DNA of 64,000 bases, taken from positions 5,528,001 to 5,592,000 of the forward strand of contig NZ_LGTC01000001.1 of NCBI RefSeq assembly GCF_001262605.1. The letters are read 5' to 3'. The notes under the pieces are model-generated. The model made no database searches, was not told where the DNA came from, and saw only the letters and a list, made by a program, of their open reading frames with translations. This document shows, piece by piece, positions 16,448-26,677 of the stretch. This DNA comes from Pseudobacteroides cellulosolvens ATCC 35603 = DSM 2933 (lineage in GTDB: Bacteria; Bacillota; Clostridia; Acetivibrionales; DSM-2933). The position numbers and the translations under genes are program-made. Positions within the stretch are counted from its first letter, which is position 1; each line of letters starts with the position of its first letter.

Positions 16448-19228
16448 TTATTTCCAACTTTCCAATAATGTTTTATATTTTTCTCTTTCACTTAATACCA
16501 TAGTACAGCTTTCCCAGTCAATATTGCCAATTGCCTGCCGCTCATAACGAATCTCAAAAGGATGCTGTTTAGGGATTTCATCAATAATTCTTTCAGCCTC
16601 AGCTTTGTTGTTCAACGCTATTTGCACCCACACATCTTCGAGCACATCCGGCAGCTGCCCGAAAATACTGCTTATATTCTGAAGCCTCTGTGACAGCATG
16701 TCATGAACTCTATCTTCAACCGAATCTTTATATCTCATGTTATAAATAAACACTTTATCATTTTCCTGTCCAATACGCTGTATACGACCTTTTCTTTGCT
16801 CAAGCCTTGTAGGGTTCCATGGCAAGTCAAGATTAATTAAGGTTCCGAGTGTTTGTAGATTTAATCCTTCCGATGCAGCATCAGTACCAATAAGGATTTT
16901 TATTTCACGTGAGCGTACTTTGCGTTTTATATCCTCTTTAGTACACTTTTTAAATATTCCATCAGTTATTATTCTTGATTTGTCACCGCCTGCATAGAGT
17001 CCAATAGCAGTATTTTTCAACACATTTGATAACTCTGTTGCAACCCATAATGCTGAATCATAGTATTGAGAAAAAATGATGCATCCTTTTTCTGCGAATT
17101 TCTTCTCCTTTAGAAGTGAGAGCAGTAGTTCATATTTTGGATCTTTATCTTTGTTAGCATCAAGCTTATTTACAAACCTACGTAAGCATTCTCGTTCAGG
17201 CTCAGTTAAATCCTTAACCTCGCTATACTTTTCATCTTCTGCTGATTGCTTTTTTCTTCCTCTCTTCGGAGTTTCTTCTTCAAATTCATCATCGTCTTCA
17301 TCAAATATGGATTCAGACTCTATGCCCCAATTGAGCATCTTTTGAGCAGTAGAAAGCCCGGCAACCATAGTACTTCCAACTCTTTTTAGGAGCAATGTTT
17401 TAATAAAGCCTCCACCTTTAACTCTTTTACTTAGAAGTTCACAAAACTCCTCCGCACACTCATATGCCTCTTTCAAATAAGGTGTTAGCTTAATTGCTTC
17501 TTTTTCATCTTCTCCCATCAAAACAACTTCAATCTTTTTTAAATATGGTTCACCTGTTTCCGGGTTATTGTTATTTTCCAAGAACTCCCTTGTTCTCCTA
17601 ATGATATGACGAATAAATGGATTATGGTTTTGCATAAACCCATTTTCTAATATTCTTCCAACCCGGCGACTATCTGGACTTCTGCCCGTTATAATTTCTC
17701 TAAATACATCTGGTTTAATAACAAAAGTATCATCCGATAGACCTAAATTTCTTCTTAAGACACCAAAATTCATAGGGTCTTCGGATGCTGGCGGGAACGG
17801 ATTGCGAAGCCACTCACACTGTTCAAGAAGCCCATCAATATTTGAATTAATACGCTCTCTATCCATTATTAAATTTAATGCTTTTTCTGGATTTGTACGC
17901 CACTTTGATAACTCGCTACCAAGTACGCCATCATTTTTTTGCGACAAAATATAGAGCAAATCCCATGCCTCTATAGGATACATCTGAACTGGTGTCGCAG
18001 TTGCAAGCAACATACTGTGTGTATTTTTTGAAATCTTTAAAAGAAAGTCCATCAGATTATTAGGCTGTGGCTTATCATTTTCTTTCCCTTCGCCTAAATT
18101 TTTACGTCTTGCTCTGTGCGATTCATCAACTATTACACATTCATACTGCATTGATAAAAGTTGTTCTATGTATTCATCACGTCCATTTACAATAAGACCT
18201 TGTGAAATAATTCCAACCTTTCTAGGACACTTCCTTATATCCTCTATTGGCGGATATTTTATTTCATTTTCATCTTGCCACTCTCTGCCTGTCCAAACAG
18301 CTGAAGGCATACCAAGTAGATTTTTCATCTCATCTTGCCATTGCCAAATCAATGTCTTTGGAACAATAATCAAAATGGGGTTACTGCCGCTCAAAGCCAT
18401 AAGTTGGGCAGATAGAGCAAGCTGAATTGTCTTCCCAAGCCCCACTTGGTCTGCCAAAACATATCTTGCTCCATAGCTTTTTTGATGGTCACGGAATACA
18501 GTATCTACAAAAAACTTTTGATGCTCCCAAAGACCAAGTTCCTTACGGTACACCGGCGATTCAACAACCACCTGTGCTGGCTCTGGAGCAGCTTTCCATT
18601 TTGTTATATCATCAATAACTTCACGTCCAGAGATACGTCCTATGTCTTCAACTACAAAATCAGAGAGTGGAATTGCGGATGGATGATGCCAAAAATAATC
18701 AAACTCATCCTGCACCCACTTAATGGCTTCATCACTATCGTCTTCCCATAACATTTCATAGTTTAATCTCCAACCAGAATATGTCTCATTAACACTTCCG
18801 ATAAAAGCTGTTTTATGATTATCTGCCAGAGTAATCACACCTGCTTTTCCATGAATTAAACCAAATACATCGTTTGGTAAGACCCTTACAATAAGCTTCT
18901 TACTTCTTAGTAAATCATAGAGTTTTTTTAGTCTCGGTGAATTACTGGAATATTCTTGTTCTGGCTCGTTTGCACACCATTCCTTACGTAAAGCATTTGC
19001 CGCAGCGGTTGCAGTTACTACATCATCTTTTTCAAGGCATGCATTGCAAATGAGTCTAACCGTACCAGAAATAGACTCTATTTCCTCTCCAGCAATTTCA
19101 AGAATGGAAGAGCTAAAGAATCCGGCAATACGATCATAACTTTTTGCATTTTTTAATTTTTCATTTAAAAAAACTCTGTCAAGCCTTTTTACTCTTGAAG
19201 AAAATCTATTTATCAAAACCTCACCCAC
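16448..19228 (-). CDS. PLD-domain SNF2-type helicase (defence system)
   Basis: 926 aa. The N-terminal phospholipase-D-like domain has HGKAG (126-130) and SVNET (145-149), an HxK...N/E catalytic set. The SNF2/HepA helicase follows: VGLGKT (262-267), DESH (368-371), LATATPVQ and the C-terminal LNLDLPWNPTRLEQRKGRIQ region. A charged insert lies near 660-690. It is the last gene of the DUF499-DUF3780-DUF1156 operon, 21 nt after the methylase. It probably recognises or degrades invading DNA together with that methylase. GTG 19228 lacks a strong ribosome binding site, so the start could differ by a few residues. Confidence 0.85.
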   Translation of the reverse strand: MGEVLINRFSSRVKRLDRVFLNEKLKNAKSYDRIAGFFSSSILEIAGEEIESISGTVRLICNACLEKDDVVTATAAANALRKEWCANEPEQEYSSNSPRLKKLYDLLRSKKLIVRVLPNDVFGLIHGKAGVITLADNHKTAFIGSVNETYSGWRLNYEMLWEDDSDEAIKWVQDEFDYFWHHPSAIPLSDFVVEDIGRISGREVIDDITKWKAAPEPAQVVVESPVYRKELGLWEHQKFFVDTVFRDHQKSYGARYVLADQVGLGKTIQLALSAQLMALSGSNPILIIVPKTLIWQWQDEMKNLLGMPSAVWTGREWQDENEIKYPPIEDIRKCPRKVGIISQGLIVNGRDEYIEQLLSMQYECVIVDESHRARRKNLGEGKENDKPQPNNLMDFLLKISKNTHSMLLATATPVQMYPIEAWDLLYILSQKNDGVLGSELSKWRTNPEKALNLIMDRERINSNIDGLLEQCEWLRNPFPPASEDPMNFGVLRRNLGLSDDTFVIKPDVFREIITGRSPDSRRVGRILENGFMQNHNPFIRHIIRRTREFLENNNNPETGEPYLKKIEVVLMGEDEKEAIKLTPYLKEAYECAEEFCELLSKRVKGGGFIKTLLLKRVGSTMVAGLSTAQKMLNWGIESESIFDEDDDEFEEETPKRGRKKQSAEDEKYSEVKDLTEPERECLRRFVNKLDANKDKDPKYELLLSLLKEKKFAEKGCIIFSQYYDSALWVATELSNVLKNTAIGLYAGGDKSRIITDGIFKKCTKEDIKRKVRSREIKILIGTDAASEGLNLQTLGTLINLDLPWNPTRLEQRKGRIQRIGQENDKVFIYNMRYKDSVEDRVHDMLSQRLQNISSIFGQLPDVLEDVWVQIALNNKAEAERIIDEIPKQHPFEIRYERQAIGNIDWESCTMVLSEREKYKTLLESWK

Positions 19229-19249
19229 TTGTAAGTTTCTATATTATCC

Positions 19250-22162
19250 TTAAATCATATCATTCGCCACAAGTTCTTTGAGTATTGAAGCGGCTTTTGC
19301 AGAACTATTCCAGTGTTCCATGTTATAAATCGGCTCAAATGTGGATATGTAATTTAAAAATTCGCATATCCTTTCTCTATTGTTCCAATAATCTTCCACT
19401 TCATTTTTAAGCCAGTTTTTACCTGCCTGAACATTATCCTCTTTGTCTATTAAATACAACGCCATCATAACATTCCTTAATAGTGATGAAGCAAAACCAC
19501 TCTCTGCACCAATATTTCGGTTTGCCCACTCATTAGGTGTTTTTAGTCTTGCAGCATTTGCTCTGGTATTTTCCATGAAGTCCTTATATTCAGCAACTCC
19601 AAAACCTCGAGCAAGCTCCTGATAATTGGATAGTTGATAAATATTGTTCTTTTCAATTTCTAAACCTTTTATATATAGCCTTTCATCGGGCGAAAGAGAA
19701 CGCCAAATAAAATTATCAAATTCAAACGGTATTAATTGATCATAAGCAATTTTTTTTGCTGATTCGATTAATTTTGCTACAGATGACAATTCACCCTTTT
19801 TCCGCTCTTGAGTAAGTTCATATGTTACATCAATATCCTCTATACGCTTTACAGAAGTTAAAACTTTTAGTGCTGCTGCATAAGCAGCTAAAATATAATC
19901 TGCATCTGAGAAATTTGGCTCCTCTTTATTATCCAATAAATGCATGCTATTTATTTGATTTTTAACTTCTATCTCAATGTCTGGATAAAGTTCATCTAAA
20001 TAAGCTGTTTCAGTAGATTGCTGTTTTCTTAAAACAAGTAAAACTGTTCCTTTAACATAGTTGCCTTCTTTTAGACCTCCACTTTCAGTTTCAGTTGCTA
20101 TATTCCATGCCGCAACAACTTGCAATCCAGCTGACCAGACAATGAGTGCTAAATCTGCCCAAACACTAACATCTTGATGTGTAAACATTATAATTTGCAT
20201 CCCATTATCTGGCATGTTGTCAGCAAGATTTTTATAAATCTCAACCATGGCATTTTTAAAGGATTCACCCTGACCACGAACTGTAAGAACTCTTTTACTA
20301 TCAACATACCAGTCAGGAAATGCTTTTTTTAACAAATGTTTATCCCATGCTAAAAAAAACTCAGATAATTCATGATAGTTTACTGCGTCAGCATATGGTG
20401 GATCTGTTATCCATAAATCGGATTTGTCTTGTATCAATCTTGCATCATTCAACGTTACTTTTGACTTATTAAGGATTTCAAAATTATTTATATTAAAAAA
20501 CCAAGAGGTAGAAATTGAACTCAAACCTCTTGTTCCATAATTAAATGGAGTATTAAACGCTTGGTTCATAAATGTATTCTTGATTATTTCACATCCTGCA
20601 TAGCTATCCCAAATACTAAGCTTAGAATCCCAATCAGATATTTTATTAACCCCTAACATTCCTATGACCAATTCTTCATTTGACTTTGCAAGTTCAAATA
20701 TATTCTGCATAAACAACCCATGCGTAAGAAGTTGTCGGGAATTAAAAAGATGATGCCAATGAGTCCATCCTTTTTCATATGTTAATTGATTTGTATTCCA
20801 GCCAGCTTCAATTGGTGTTGATGGAATTATTCCATTCTCCTGCCATTTGGTAAAATGAAGACTTAATATCTCTTGAACTTTTTCTTCACGTTTTATATCT
20901 TGCTCTGTTGGTGCAGTGTAATATCTGTTCGATTTTGTTGAGGTTTTTTCTATGCTTTCGTATCGTATGCAATATAACCTTTCGGTAAAAACATCAGTCA
21001 TTTCATAAGCAAAATCTTCTTTTTTCCATTTTCTCAAACTATTTGGGGTATTATATCTGAATGGTCGTTTAATTCCATCATCCATGTCTCTACGGATACT
21101 TGGAATGGGTGTTTCTTTATCACAATGTGGACAGCATAATTTGTAATTAGCAATAGTTTTTCTTTTACTTGCCTTTTCCAATTCCTCTTTTGACACATTT
21201 TGTATTATTTTAAAATTGTAATTTTTCTGACTACTGTTTTCAATTAACTCAACTATTGTTTTTGTCCCTTTACCAATAATAAATGACTGTAAAATTGGAA
21301 CTCTATATCCGCATTCTGGACAAAGCGTTTCATAACAATATAAATATGAGTTTGCCCTATCTCCATTCTCATTTGTTTCAATTCCCCATTCTAATATCTG
21401 TTTATCAACTGCATCAAATACTTTTTGTTGAAATTCTCGCAAGTTACTAATTATTTGTTCACTTGCTCCAGCTATATTCAGATTTGACCAAGTCAAAAGC
21501 CCTGCTATTGGGTTTAAGTCAGATGCAAAAACATCATTTCCCATACGTGCTGCCTCAAAAGGAATCGAACCACCTCCGCAAAAGCAGTCTCCAATGACTG
21601 CCTTATGTCCAAATCTCTTAATTCCTAACTGCTCAACCAATTCATTCAAATTGGTAGCAGTAGTACCTAAATGAGAATTAATTTCCTTCCATTCAGATAT
21701 GTCAATATTCGATACTTCCTCCGGGCGAACACAATAGGTAATCTTTTTATCATATGTAAATCGATTCCATGCCTTATTTGTAATTTCCAATTTTTCTTCG
21801 GCTGTTAAGCCATTTTTCCATTTTAGACTGGTATTACTAGCAAAGTAAGTTTCCTTTTCTCTATTTGTAAGAACTTCAAAAATATCAGCTACAGATATCG
21901 GTTTCCTCTTTCGATGCAATAATCCTTTTTTGTCCATGGTCATGATTTTAAGAAATATATCCATGTCTTTTTTAGCATCATTTGAAGCGGGCATTAAAAG
22001 TCCAAGAATCGCTGCTCTAACTAGTACGAGCGGTTTTCTTCCCCACCATTTACCCAAACCTGTAAGAGTCTGTCCTAAATTTGCTTTTCTTTCCTTATAG
22101 CTTTCCTTTGATACTTTTGAAACTGGAAATTGTACTTCTATGAAAGATTTATCTTGTGCCAT
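19250..22162 (-). CDS. DUF1156-type DNA adenine methyltransferase (defence system)
   Basis: 970 aa. The DUF1156 N-terminus (LGKWWGRKPLVLVRAAILG) is followed by the SAM-binding motif GDCFCGGGSIPFEAA (191-205) and SDLNPIA. Zinc-ribbon-like Cys pairs lie at 276-284 and 343-347. The catalytic motif DPPY is at 587-590. It would modify host DNA and/or specify targets for the system. ATG 22162 has GAGGAG 10 nt upstream; the DUF3780 gene ends 19 nt before it. Family is sure; target sequence unknown. Confidence 0.88.
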   Translation of the reverse strand: MAQDKSFIEVQFPVSKVSKESYKERKANLGQTLTGLGKWWGRKPLVLVRAAILGLLMPASNDAKKDMDIFLKIMTMDKKGLLHRKRKPISVADIFEVLTNREKETYFASNTSLKWKNGLTAEEKLEITNKAWNRFTYDKKITYCVRPEEVSNIDISEWKEINSHLGTTATNLNELVEQLGIKRFGHKAVIGDCFCGGGSIPFEAARMGNDVFASDLNPIAGLLTWSNLNIAGASEQIISNLREFQQKVFDAVDKQILEWGIETNENGDRANSYLYCYETLCPECGYRVPILQSFIIGKGTKTIVELIENSSQKNYNFKIIQNVSKEELEKASKRKTIANYKLCCPHCDKETPIPSIRRDMDDGIKRPFRYNTPNSLRKWKKEDFAYEMTDVFTERLYCIRYESIEKTSTKSNRYYTAPTEQDIKREEKVQEILSLHFTKWQENGIIPSTPIEAGWNTNQLTYEKGWTHWHHLFNSRQLLTHGLFMQNIFELAKSNEELVIGMLGVNKISDWDSKLSIWDSYAGCEIIKNTFMNQAFNTPFNYGTRGLSSISTSWFFNINNFEILNKSKVTLNDARLIQDKSDLWITDPPYADAVNYHELSEFFLAWDKHLLKKAFPDWYVDSKRVLTVRGQGESFKNAMVEIYKNLADNMPDNGMQIIMFTHQDVSVWADLALIVWSAGLQVVAAWNIATETESGGLKEGNYVKGTVLLVLRKQQSTETAYLDELYPDIEIEVKNQINSMHLLDNKEEPNFSDADYILAAYAAALKVLTSVKRIEDIDVTYELTQERKKGELSSVAKLIESAKKIAYDQLIPFEFDNFIWRSLSPDERLYIKGLEIEKNNIYQLSNYQELARGFGVAEYKDFMENTRANAARLKTPNEWANRNIGAESGFASSLLRNVMMALYLIDKEDNVQAGKNWLKNEVEDYWNNRERICEFLNYISTFEPIYNMEHWNSSAKAASILKELVANDMI

Positions 22163-22180
22163 ATATTCACACTCCTCAAA

Positions 22181-22750
22181 TTATTCCTCTTCACCCTTTT
22201 TAATCATCATATCAAAAAGAGAGTACTGCCTTTGCTCTTCAATCGGATTTTCTGTTAATGCATATCGAAGAGCTTTTCTCCATCCTGTGCGGTCATTTAA
22301 CCCACCTGTAGCAGCATTTGTCATTGTATACAGCCACCAGCGTTCTTCCGGGGCAAGACCTAACCAGTTTCGAGTAGCAGTTGGTATAACAGCCGGATCA
22401 CAATCCTCAACCGCCCACACCAGAAGAAGCATCTCTTTCCCCAGCAGCCTTTCTACAGGAGTTTGCCCTATTATAAACTTGCCTTGCGGCTTTTTTGCTT
22501 TTTTTAATCTTGCATTAAATTCTGTCTGCATTACCTCCATCAAGAGCTTCCACTTGTGTTTTGAGATCTCAGCCTTCGCCTTATCCTCATCATACATATT
22601 AATTTTTTGTTCCCGCACATCATATTGCCATGAAAACCGCTCATATATCGTAACGGTAGCCTCTGCTTTTGCGGGTACGTGAACTAAAAAGTGGTGCAAG
22701 CTCTCCTCAGGACGAAATCCAAACCCCAAGGTTCTTAGCTTCTCACTCAT
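22181..22750 (-). CDS. DUF3780 protein (defence system)
   Basis: 189 aa. Recognised as DUF3780 by its opening (FGFRPEESLHHFLVHVPA) and the APEERWWLYTMTNAATGG block, and by its place between DUF499 and DUF1156 genes. No catalytic motif is visible; an adaptor or small structural subunit is likely. Its ATGA start overlaps the stop of the DUF499 gene by 4 nt, so production of the two is probably coupled. Confidence 0.82.
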   Translation of the reverse strand: MSEKLRTLGFGFRPEESLHHFLVHVPAKAEATVTIYERFSWQYDVREQKINMYDEDKAKAEISKHKWKLLMEVMQTEFNARLKKAKKPQGKFIIGQTPVERLLGKEMLLLVWAVEDCDPAVIPTATRNWLGLAPEERWWLYTMTNAATGGLNDRTGWRKALRYALTENPIEEQRQYSLFDMMIKKGEEE

Positions 22751-25700
22751 TTTATTTTTATCTCCTCTTGTCTAAACTGAGACAAACTAATTTGTTTTTC
22801 ATTAACAAAGTCATAAAATGCTTGACCTGTTTTAAATGAAACACTTCCACATTCAAATTCAATATTTGCCCTACCATTAGTAATGAATGAATTCTTAAGA
22901 TTGTCAATAGCAATTTCAACCATTTCAGCAGTAGTAGCAATTTTTGTATCAATATTCAATTCAATATATCCACTGTCACTACCTTTATCATCTAATTTAA
23001 ATAAAACAATCCGCACATCACAAAGAACATCTGCATATTTCTTGAAAACTGCCAAGTTATCATAACTCTCTTTGGTATCTTTTGCTTTGAAACTGTGCAT
23101 CAATAAAAGCGGTCTTTCTTTATCTATCACAAGTTCTTTTTTCTTGTTAATATCAACACGGATTGTTTGTGAGTCATAAAAACTGTCATCATATTCTGCA
23201 ACAACCTGTACAAATTTAGTGTTTGAAGGTATAAGAACCTCTCCTTCATAAACACCACCATTTTCCTTTGGATCGGAGCCATCGGTTGTATATTTTATCT
23301 TTACTCCCGGTTGGGCTTTCAAATGCAACGTCTGTCCATTACCAGTATCAACAAATTTATGCCTTACTTTAATATCTCTAGTCCATAGAGTAGGTTCACC
23401 TGATGGATGTTCACCTGAGCTATCAACACAAAGAAAAGACACTTTTAATTCTGTCGTTTCAAAATTATTAGGATCTTCCACTTGAAGTGAGCTTGTTGTT
23501 GCTGGTGCTCCTACTTCATAATAAATCTTATCCCCAAACTTAGGCATCAATCGGAGAGTAACTTTCCCTGTCTCCTCGTTTTCACCCTTTTGAGACACAG
23601 TTACACTTGTAGGTTCTTTAGCAAAGGGTCCCTTTTCAATATACTCTCCATGAGCACGCCATAAATCCTTTTCAACGCAACTTGAAAGTAACGCATCCAG
23701 TGCCTTAGGATGGTGCCATTGCCAAGAAGTTTCTGTAGCTGCTCTACTTTTTATTTCAGAGAATCTCATTTCTTTTCTAGTAAAGAGCCTGTCCTCACAC
23801 TTACGTCTCATTGTGTCGTCAACTGTTTTATCTGTTAGCTTTTGTTTTTCAATCAAGAGTTTTCTTATTTGGTCTTCACCATTATAATTATTACCTTTAA
23901 ACTCCATCGAGAAATCAGCACTCTGTATTCCGTTTTTATTTGGGTAATAAAGCACACCAAATGTCTGCTGTGCGGCACTTAACACAGCAGTAATTTTTTT
24001 AATCTTAGTATCCTGAGCTAGTTGGAACTGTTGATTGTCTTCGGGCACCTTTTCATCAATCATATTTTTAATAATACGCTCAATTGCTTTTAATTCCTTG
24101 GCAGCAGCATAAAGCCTATTCATTGTGTCTCTGCCCCCGGATAAAAACATCACACGATTCTTATAAAGAGCATTATCATAGAATTTTTGCAATTCAGGAT
24201 GTAAGCCTATTCCTGTGTATGGTTCAAATAATACTAAAGATACTTTGTCTTGAGACAGATTAATCTCGTCAACAGCAGGAAATATTAATAAGTCCTGATA
24301 GCAATCTCCTGTATTAGGCTTAAATTTCTCAGTTAAAAATTTTTTTAGTGTTGTAGATTTCACTCCGTCATTATCATATGATTCAACAAGCGAATGAAGC
24401 TCAGCGATCATATTTTTTGTATTCTTAAAAAATAGCTTTCCATCTTTATCATGCTCCAAATACCAAGCTCTCATCTGAAACTCATCTAAGGCTCTTTTGA
24501 GTCCTGCAATATCTCTATTAGGTTCACAGAGATTTGCAATTACTTCACTCAGTGTAAGTCCTAACAATGCATTTGGAACATTTGCAAGGGATGCTACAAG
24601 TATAAGTTTACTAACATCACTTACAAGGTTCTGCTGATACTGTGAATCGATTTCCTCTGCTACAGCTTTTCCATTTGAAGCAATATCATGAGCAATTGCA
24701 TTAGAAAGTTCAGGCTTGATTTGTGATACTGTAGTAAGCATATTGCGATCGTTCAGGTCAAAATCAAAAACATTAATAAGATACTTATTTTTTGCGTGTT
24801 TCCCATTGTCTGCATACAGCCCGGTTACAATTTGGCGCATAAGTCTAATCAATCCTCTGGTTTGCTGGAAACCGGGATTTTCTTTGAACCTTGCATACAA
24901 ATCTCTGATTGAAGGGTGAAATGGATAACTATCTTTAATTCCTGTGTAAATATGTTCAGGTGTTACAGTTGTAAAACTCATCTTCTTAGCATTCGAAACT
25001 GCTTCTTGGTAGCCAAGAGCAACCTGATTAATTTCATTAGCTTCAGGCATATTTTCAAACAATCTTTTTCTCAATATGTAATAAACCTCATCGGACGTAC
25101 TTCCAACAGGCTCAATATTCAATGCACTTCTATTAACTTCATTTTCAAGATTTTTAAAGGAAGACCGTATCAGTTCACTTCCGCTTTCATATGTTGCCTT
25201 TAAATCAGACACCACCAAACACACATTTGAAAGCTGTCCTTTCCCAAGTGCTGAAAAGAGGTTTGCAAGAGCTGTTGATGTTACAGTACACAAATCTGAA
25301 TTTCCAATAGTCTTTGATTTGGCATTTTCCAAATAAGGTGGAAGCTCATCAAGTAGAATTAATAAAGGTTCACCTTCTAACAACTTAATCCATGCCGTTT
25401 CTCCCGGTGCAGAAAGCGGACTATAATATTGGTTAAACATATCTTTTTTGCCAAGCTGTTCTGCAATTGCCCCCCAAATACCAAAAGGTGCATCACTCTC
25501 ACGACCAGTAAATGCTACCATTCTAACTTTACCTATCTTTGTATATTTCTCGTCGGGTAGGAATTTCAAACGATAATCTGGATTAGTTGCAATTAATCCA
25601 AGTGCTAACATATTATGCGTTTTCCCTCCACCCATAGCTTGGGTTAGTTTAATAACACCTGAAGCTCCTTCACCTAGAAATCGCTTAAAAGCAGCATCAA

Positions 25701-25857
25701 ATAATACTGTCATACCATTAGTAAGGTAGTTTTCCTCAAAGAAAGATGCAGGATCAATATTGCCTTCTAATAAATCAGATAAGTTTAGGACATCCTCACG
25801 CTTTTTCTCATCAAAAACACTTTCTCTTGGTTTACAAAGTTCAAATATAGTTCTCAT
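22747..25857 (-). CDS. DUF499 AAA+-like ATPase (defence system)
   Basis: 1036 aa. Walker A QAMGGGKTHNM (73-83) and Walker B LLILLDELPPYL (165-176) lie in the N-terminal half, as in DUF499 ATPases. A C-terminal segment (IKYTTDGSDPKENGGVYEG, near 870-890) resembles the small chitobiase/FN3-like beta domain that also occurs in this family. It is the first gene of the four-gene operon, with GGGGG 6 nt before ATG 25857. It probably forms the motor or sensor; no transmembrane segment is seen. Confidence 0.87.
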   Translation of the reverse strand: MRTIFELCKPRESVFDEKKREDVLNLSDLLEGNIDPASFFEENYLTNGMTVLFDAAFKRFLGEGASGVIKLTQAMGGGKTHNMLALGLIATNPDYRLKFLPDEKYTKIGKVRMVAFTGRESDAPFGIWGAIAEQLGKKDMFNQYYSPLSAPGETAWIKLLEGEPLLILLDELPPYLENAKSKTIGNSDLCTVTSTALANLFSALGKGQLSNVCLVVSDLKATYESGSELIRSSFKNLENEVNRSALNIEPVGSTSDEVYYILRKRLFENMPEANEINQVALGYQEAVSNAKKMSFTTVTPEHIYTGIKDSYPFHPSIRDLYARFKENPGFQQTRGLIRLMRQIVTGLYADNGKHAKNKYLINVFDFDLNDRNMLTTVSQIKPELSNAIAHDIASNGKAVAEEIDSQYQQNLVSDVSKLILVASLANVPNALLGLTLSEVIANLCEPNRDIAGLKRALDEFQMRAWYLEHDKDGKLFFKNTKNMIAELHSLVESYDNDGVKSTTLKKFLTEKFKPNTGDCYQDLLIFPAVDEINLSQDKVSLVLFEPYTGIGLHPELQKFYDNALYKNRVMFLSGGRDTMNRLYAAAKELKAIERIIKNMIDEKVPEDNQQFQLAQDTKIKKITAVLSAAQQTFGVLYYPNKNGIQSADFSMEFKGNNYNGEDQIRKLLIEKQKLTDKTVDDTMRRKCEDRLFTRKEMRFSEIKSRAATETSWQWHHPKALDALLSSCVEKDLWRAHGEYIEKGPFAKEPTSVTVSQKGENEETGKVTLRLMPKFGDKIYYEVGAPATTSSLQVEDPNNFETTELKVSFLCVDSSGEHPSGEPTLWTRDIKVRHKFVDTGNGQTLHLKAQPGVKIKYTTDGSDPKENGGVYEGEVLIPSNTKFVQVVAEYDDSFYDSQTIRVDINKKKELVIDKERPLLLMHSFKAKDTKESYDNLAVFKKYADVLCDVRIVLFKLDDKGSDSGYIELNIDTKIATTAEMVEIAIDNLKNSFITNGRANIEFECGSVSFKTGQAFYDFVNEKQISLSQFRQEEIKIK

Positions 25858-26132
25858 GCAATACCCCCAAATTCGATTTTTTATTTTAACAGTAATACAG
25901 TAATGCTACAATCCCTATCTTCCATTCTAAAGTTTTTGTTTGCTTAATGTACGTTTTATTATTATCAATATAAATGTTTCCATCATCCAATTATATCCCT
26001 ATTTCCGACATTTTACAATAATTAAGCACCATCTAAACATCTTACCTTCTATTTTTATATAACATCCTAAACCATATCTTATATCAATACTTCTTTTCTC
26101 ATAAGTACATTATTTTATTTCAACTGTACATT

Positions 26133-26636
26133 TCAAGGGGATGCACCTTTGGGCTGCTCCCCAGCCCATGTAAATTCATAGCTGCTGTATCTTTTTTCTC
26201 CTCTTTTAATCTCACGAAAATCATCATTACACAAATGAGTTTCCCCCAGCCCACTATTCACATTATCCTTTTTAACGGCTACCTTTTTCAAACTACCTTC
26301 CTTCTCGTTATTTTTGCCCTTCTCCTCATTGACTCCCTGTTTTTCATCCTTCTTTGTCTCCACAATATTCAGTGTATACAAATTTGAAGTCTGTCCTCCA
26401 TGTTTACGCTCCTTATCAAATCTTGCTTCCTTAACAACAAACCCAGCCTTAACTAAATCATCCAATGCTCGCTTTACAGTATTAACACTATATCCGCATT
26501 CTCTGGCTATTGTTCTAATTGAAGGAAAGCATTGCCCATCTTTATTGCAATGAAGAGCAAGACAATTAAGAACAAGCCTTGCCCTTGGCTTTAAATCTGA
26601 TTGAAAAGCATTTGTCATAAATTCAATTTTTGCCAT
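26133..26636 (-). CDS. winged-helix DNA-binding protein
   Basis: 167 aa. The N-terminal half is a winged helix of the plasmid/ICE replication-initiator-like type (KPRARLVLNCLALHCNKDGQ...SIRTIARECGYSVNTVKRAL). A charged, Lys-rich, probably disordered tail follows. AGGAGG precedes ATG 26636. It is the last gene of the transfer string, 41 nt after the TadZ-like gene; a role as regulator or in replication of the excised circle is inferred. Confidence 0.75.
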   Translation of the reverse strand: MAKIEFMTNAFQSDLKPRARLVLNCLALHCNKDGQCFPSIRTIARECGYSVNTVKRALDDLVKAGFVVKEARFDKERKHGGQTSNLYTLNIVETKKDEKQGVNEEKGKNNEKEGSLKKVAVKKDNVNSGLGETHLCNDDFREIKRGEKRYSSYEFTWAGEQPKGASP

Positions 26637-26677
26637 GATATCCTCCTCGTTAGTGTATCAGGGAGATTTTCATCTCC

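Noticed and set aside
17076..17345. 89-codon Ser-rich plus-strand ORF
   Set aside because: It is antisense to the acidic, low-complexity insert of the PLD-helicase; the Ser run mirrors the Glu/Asp codons.
16448..25857. DISARM or BREX system
   Set aside because: There is no DrmB/DUF1998 gene and no PglZ or BrxC-like gene; the DUF499-DUF3780-DUF1156 set is a different type.
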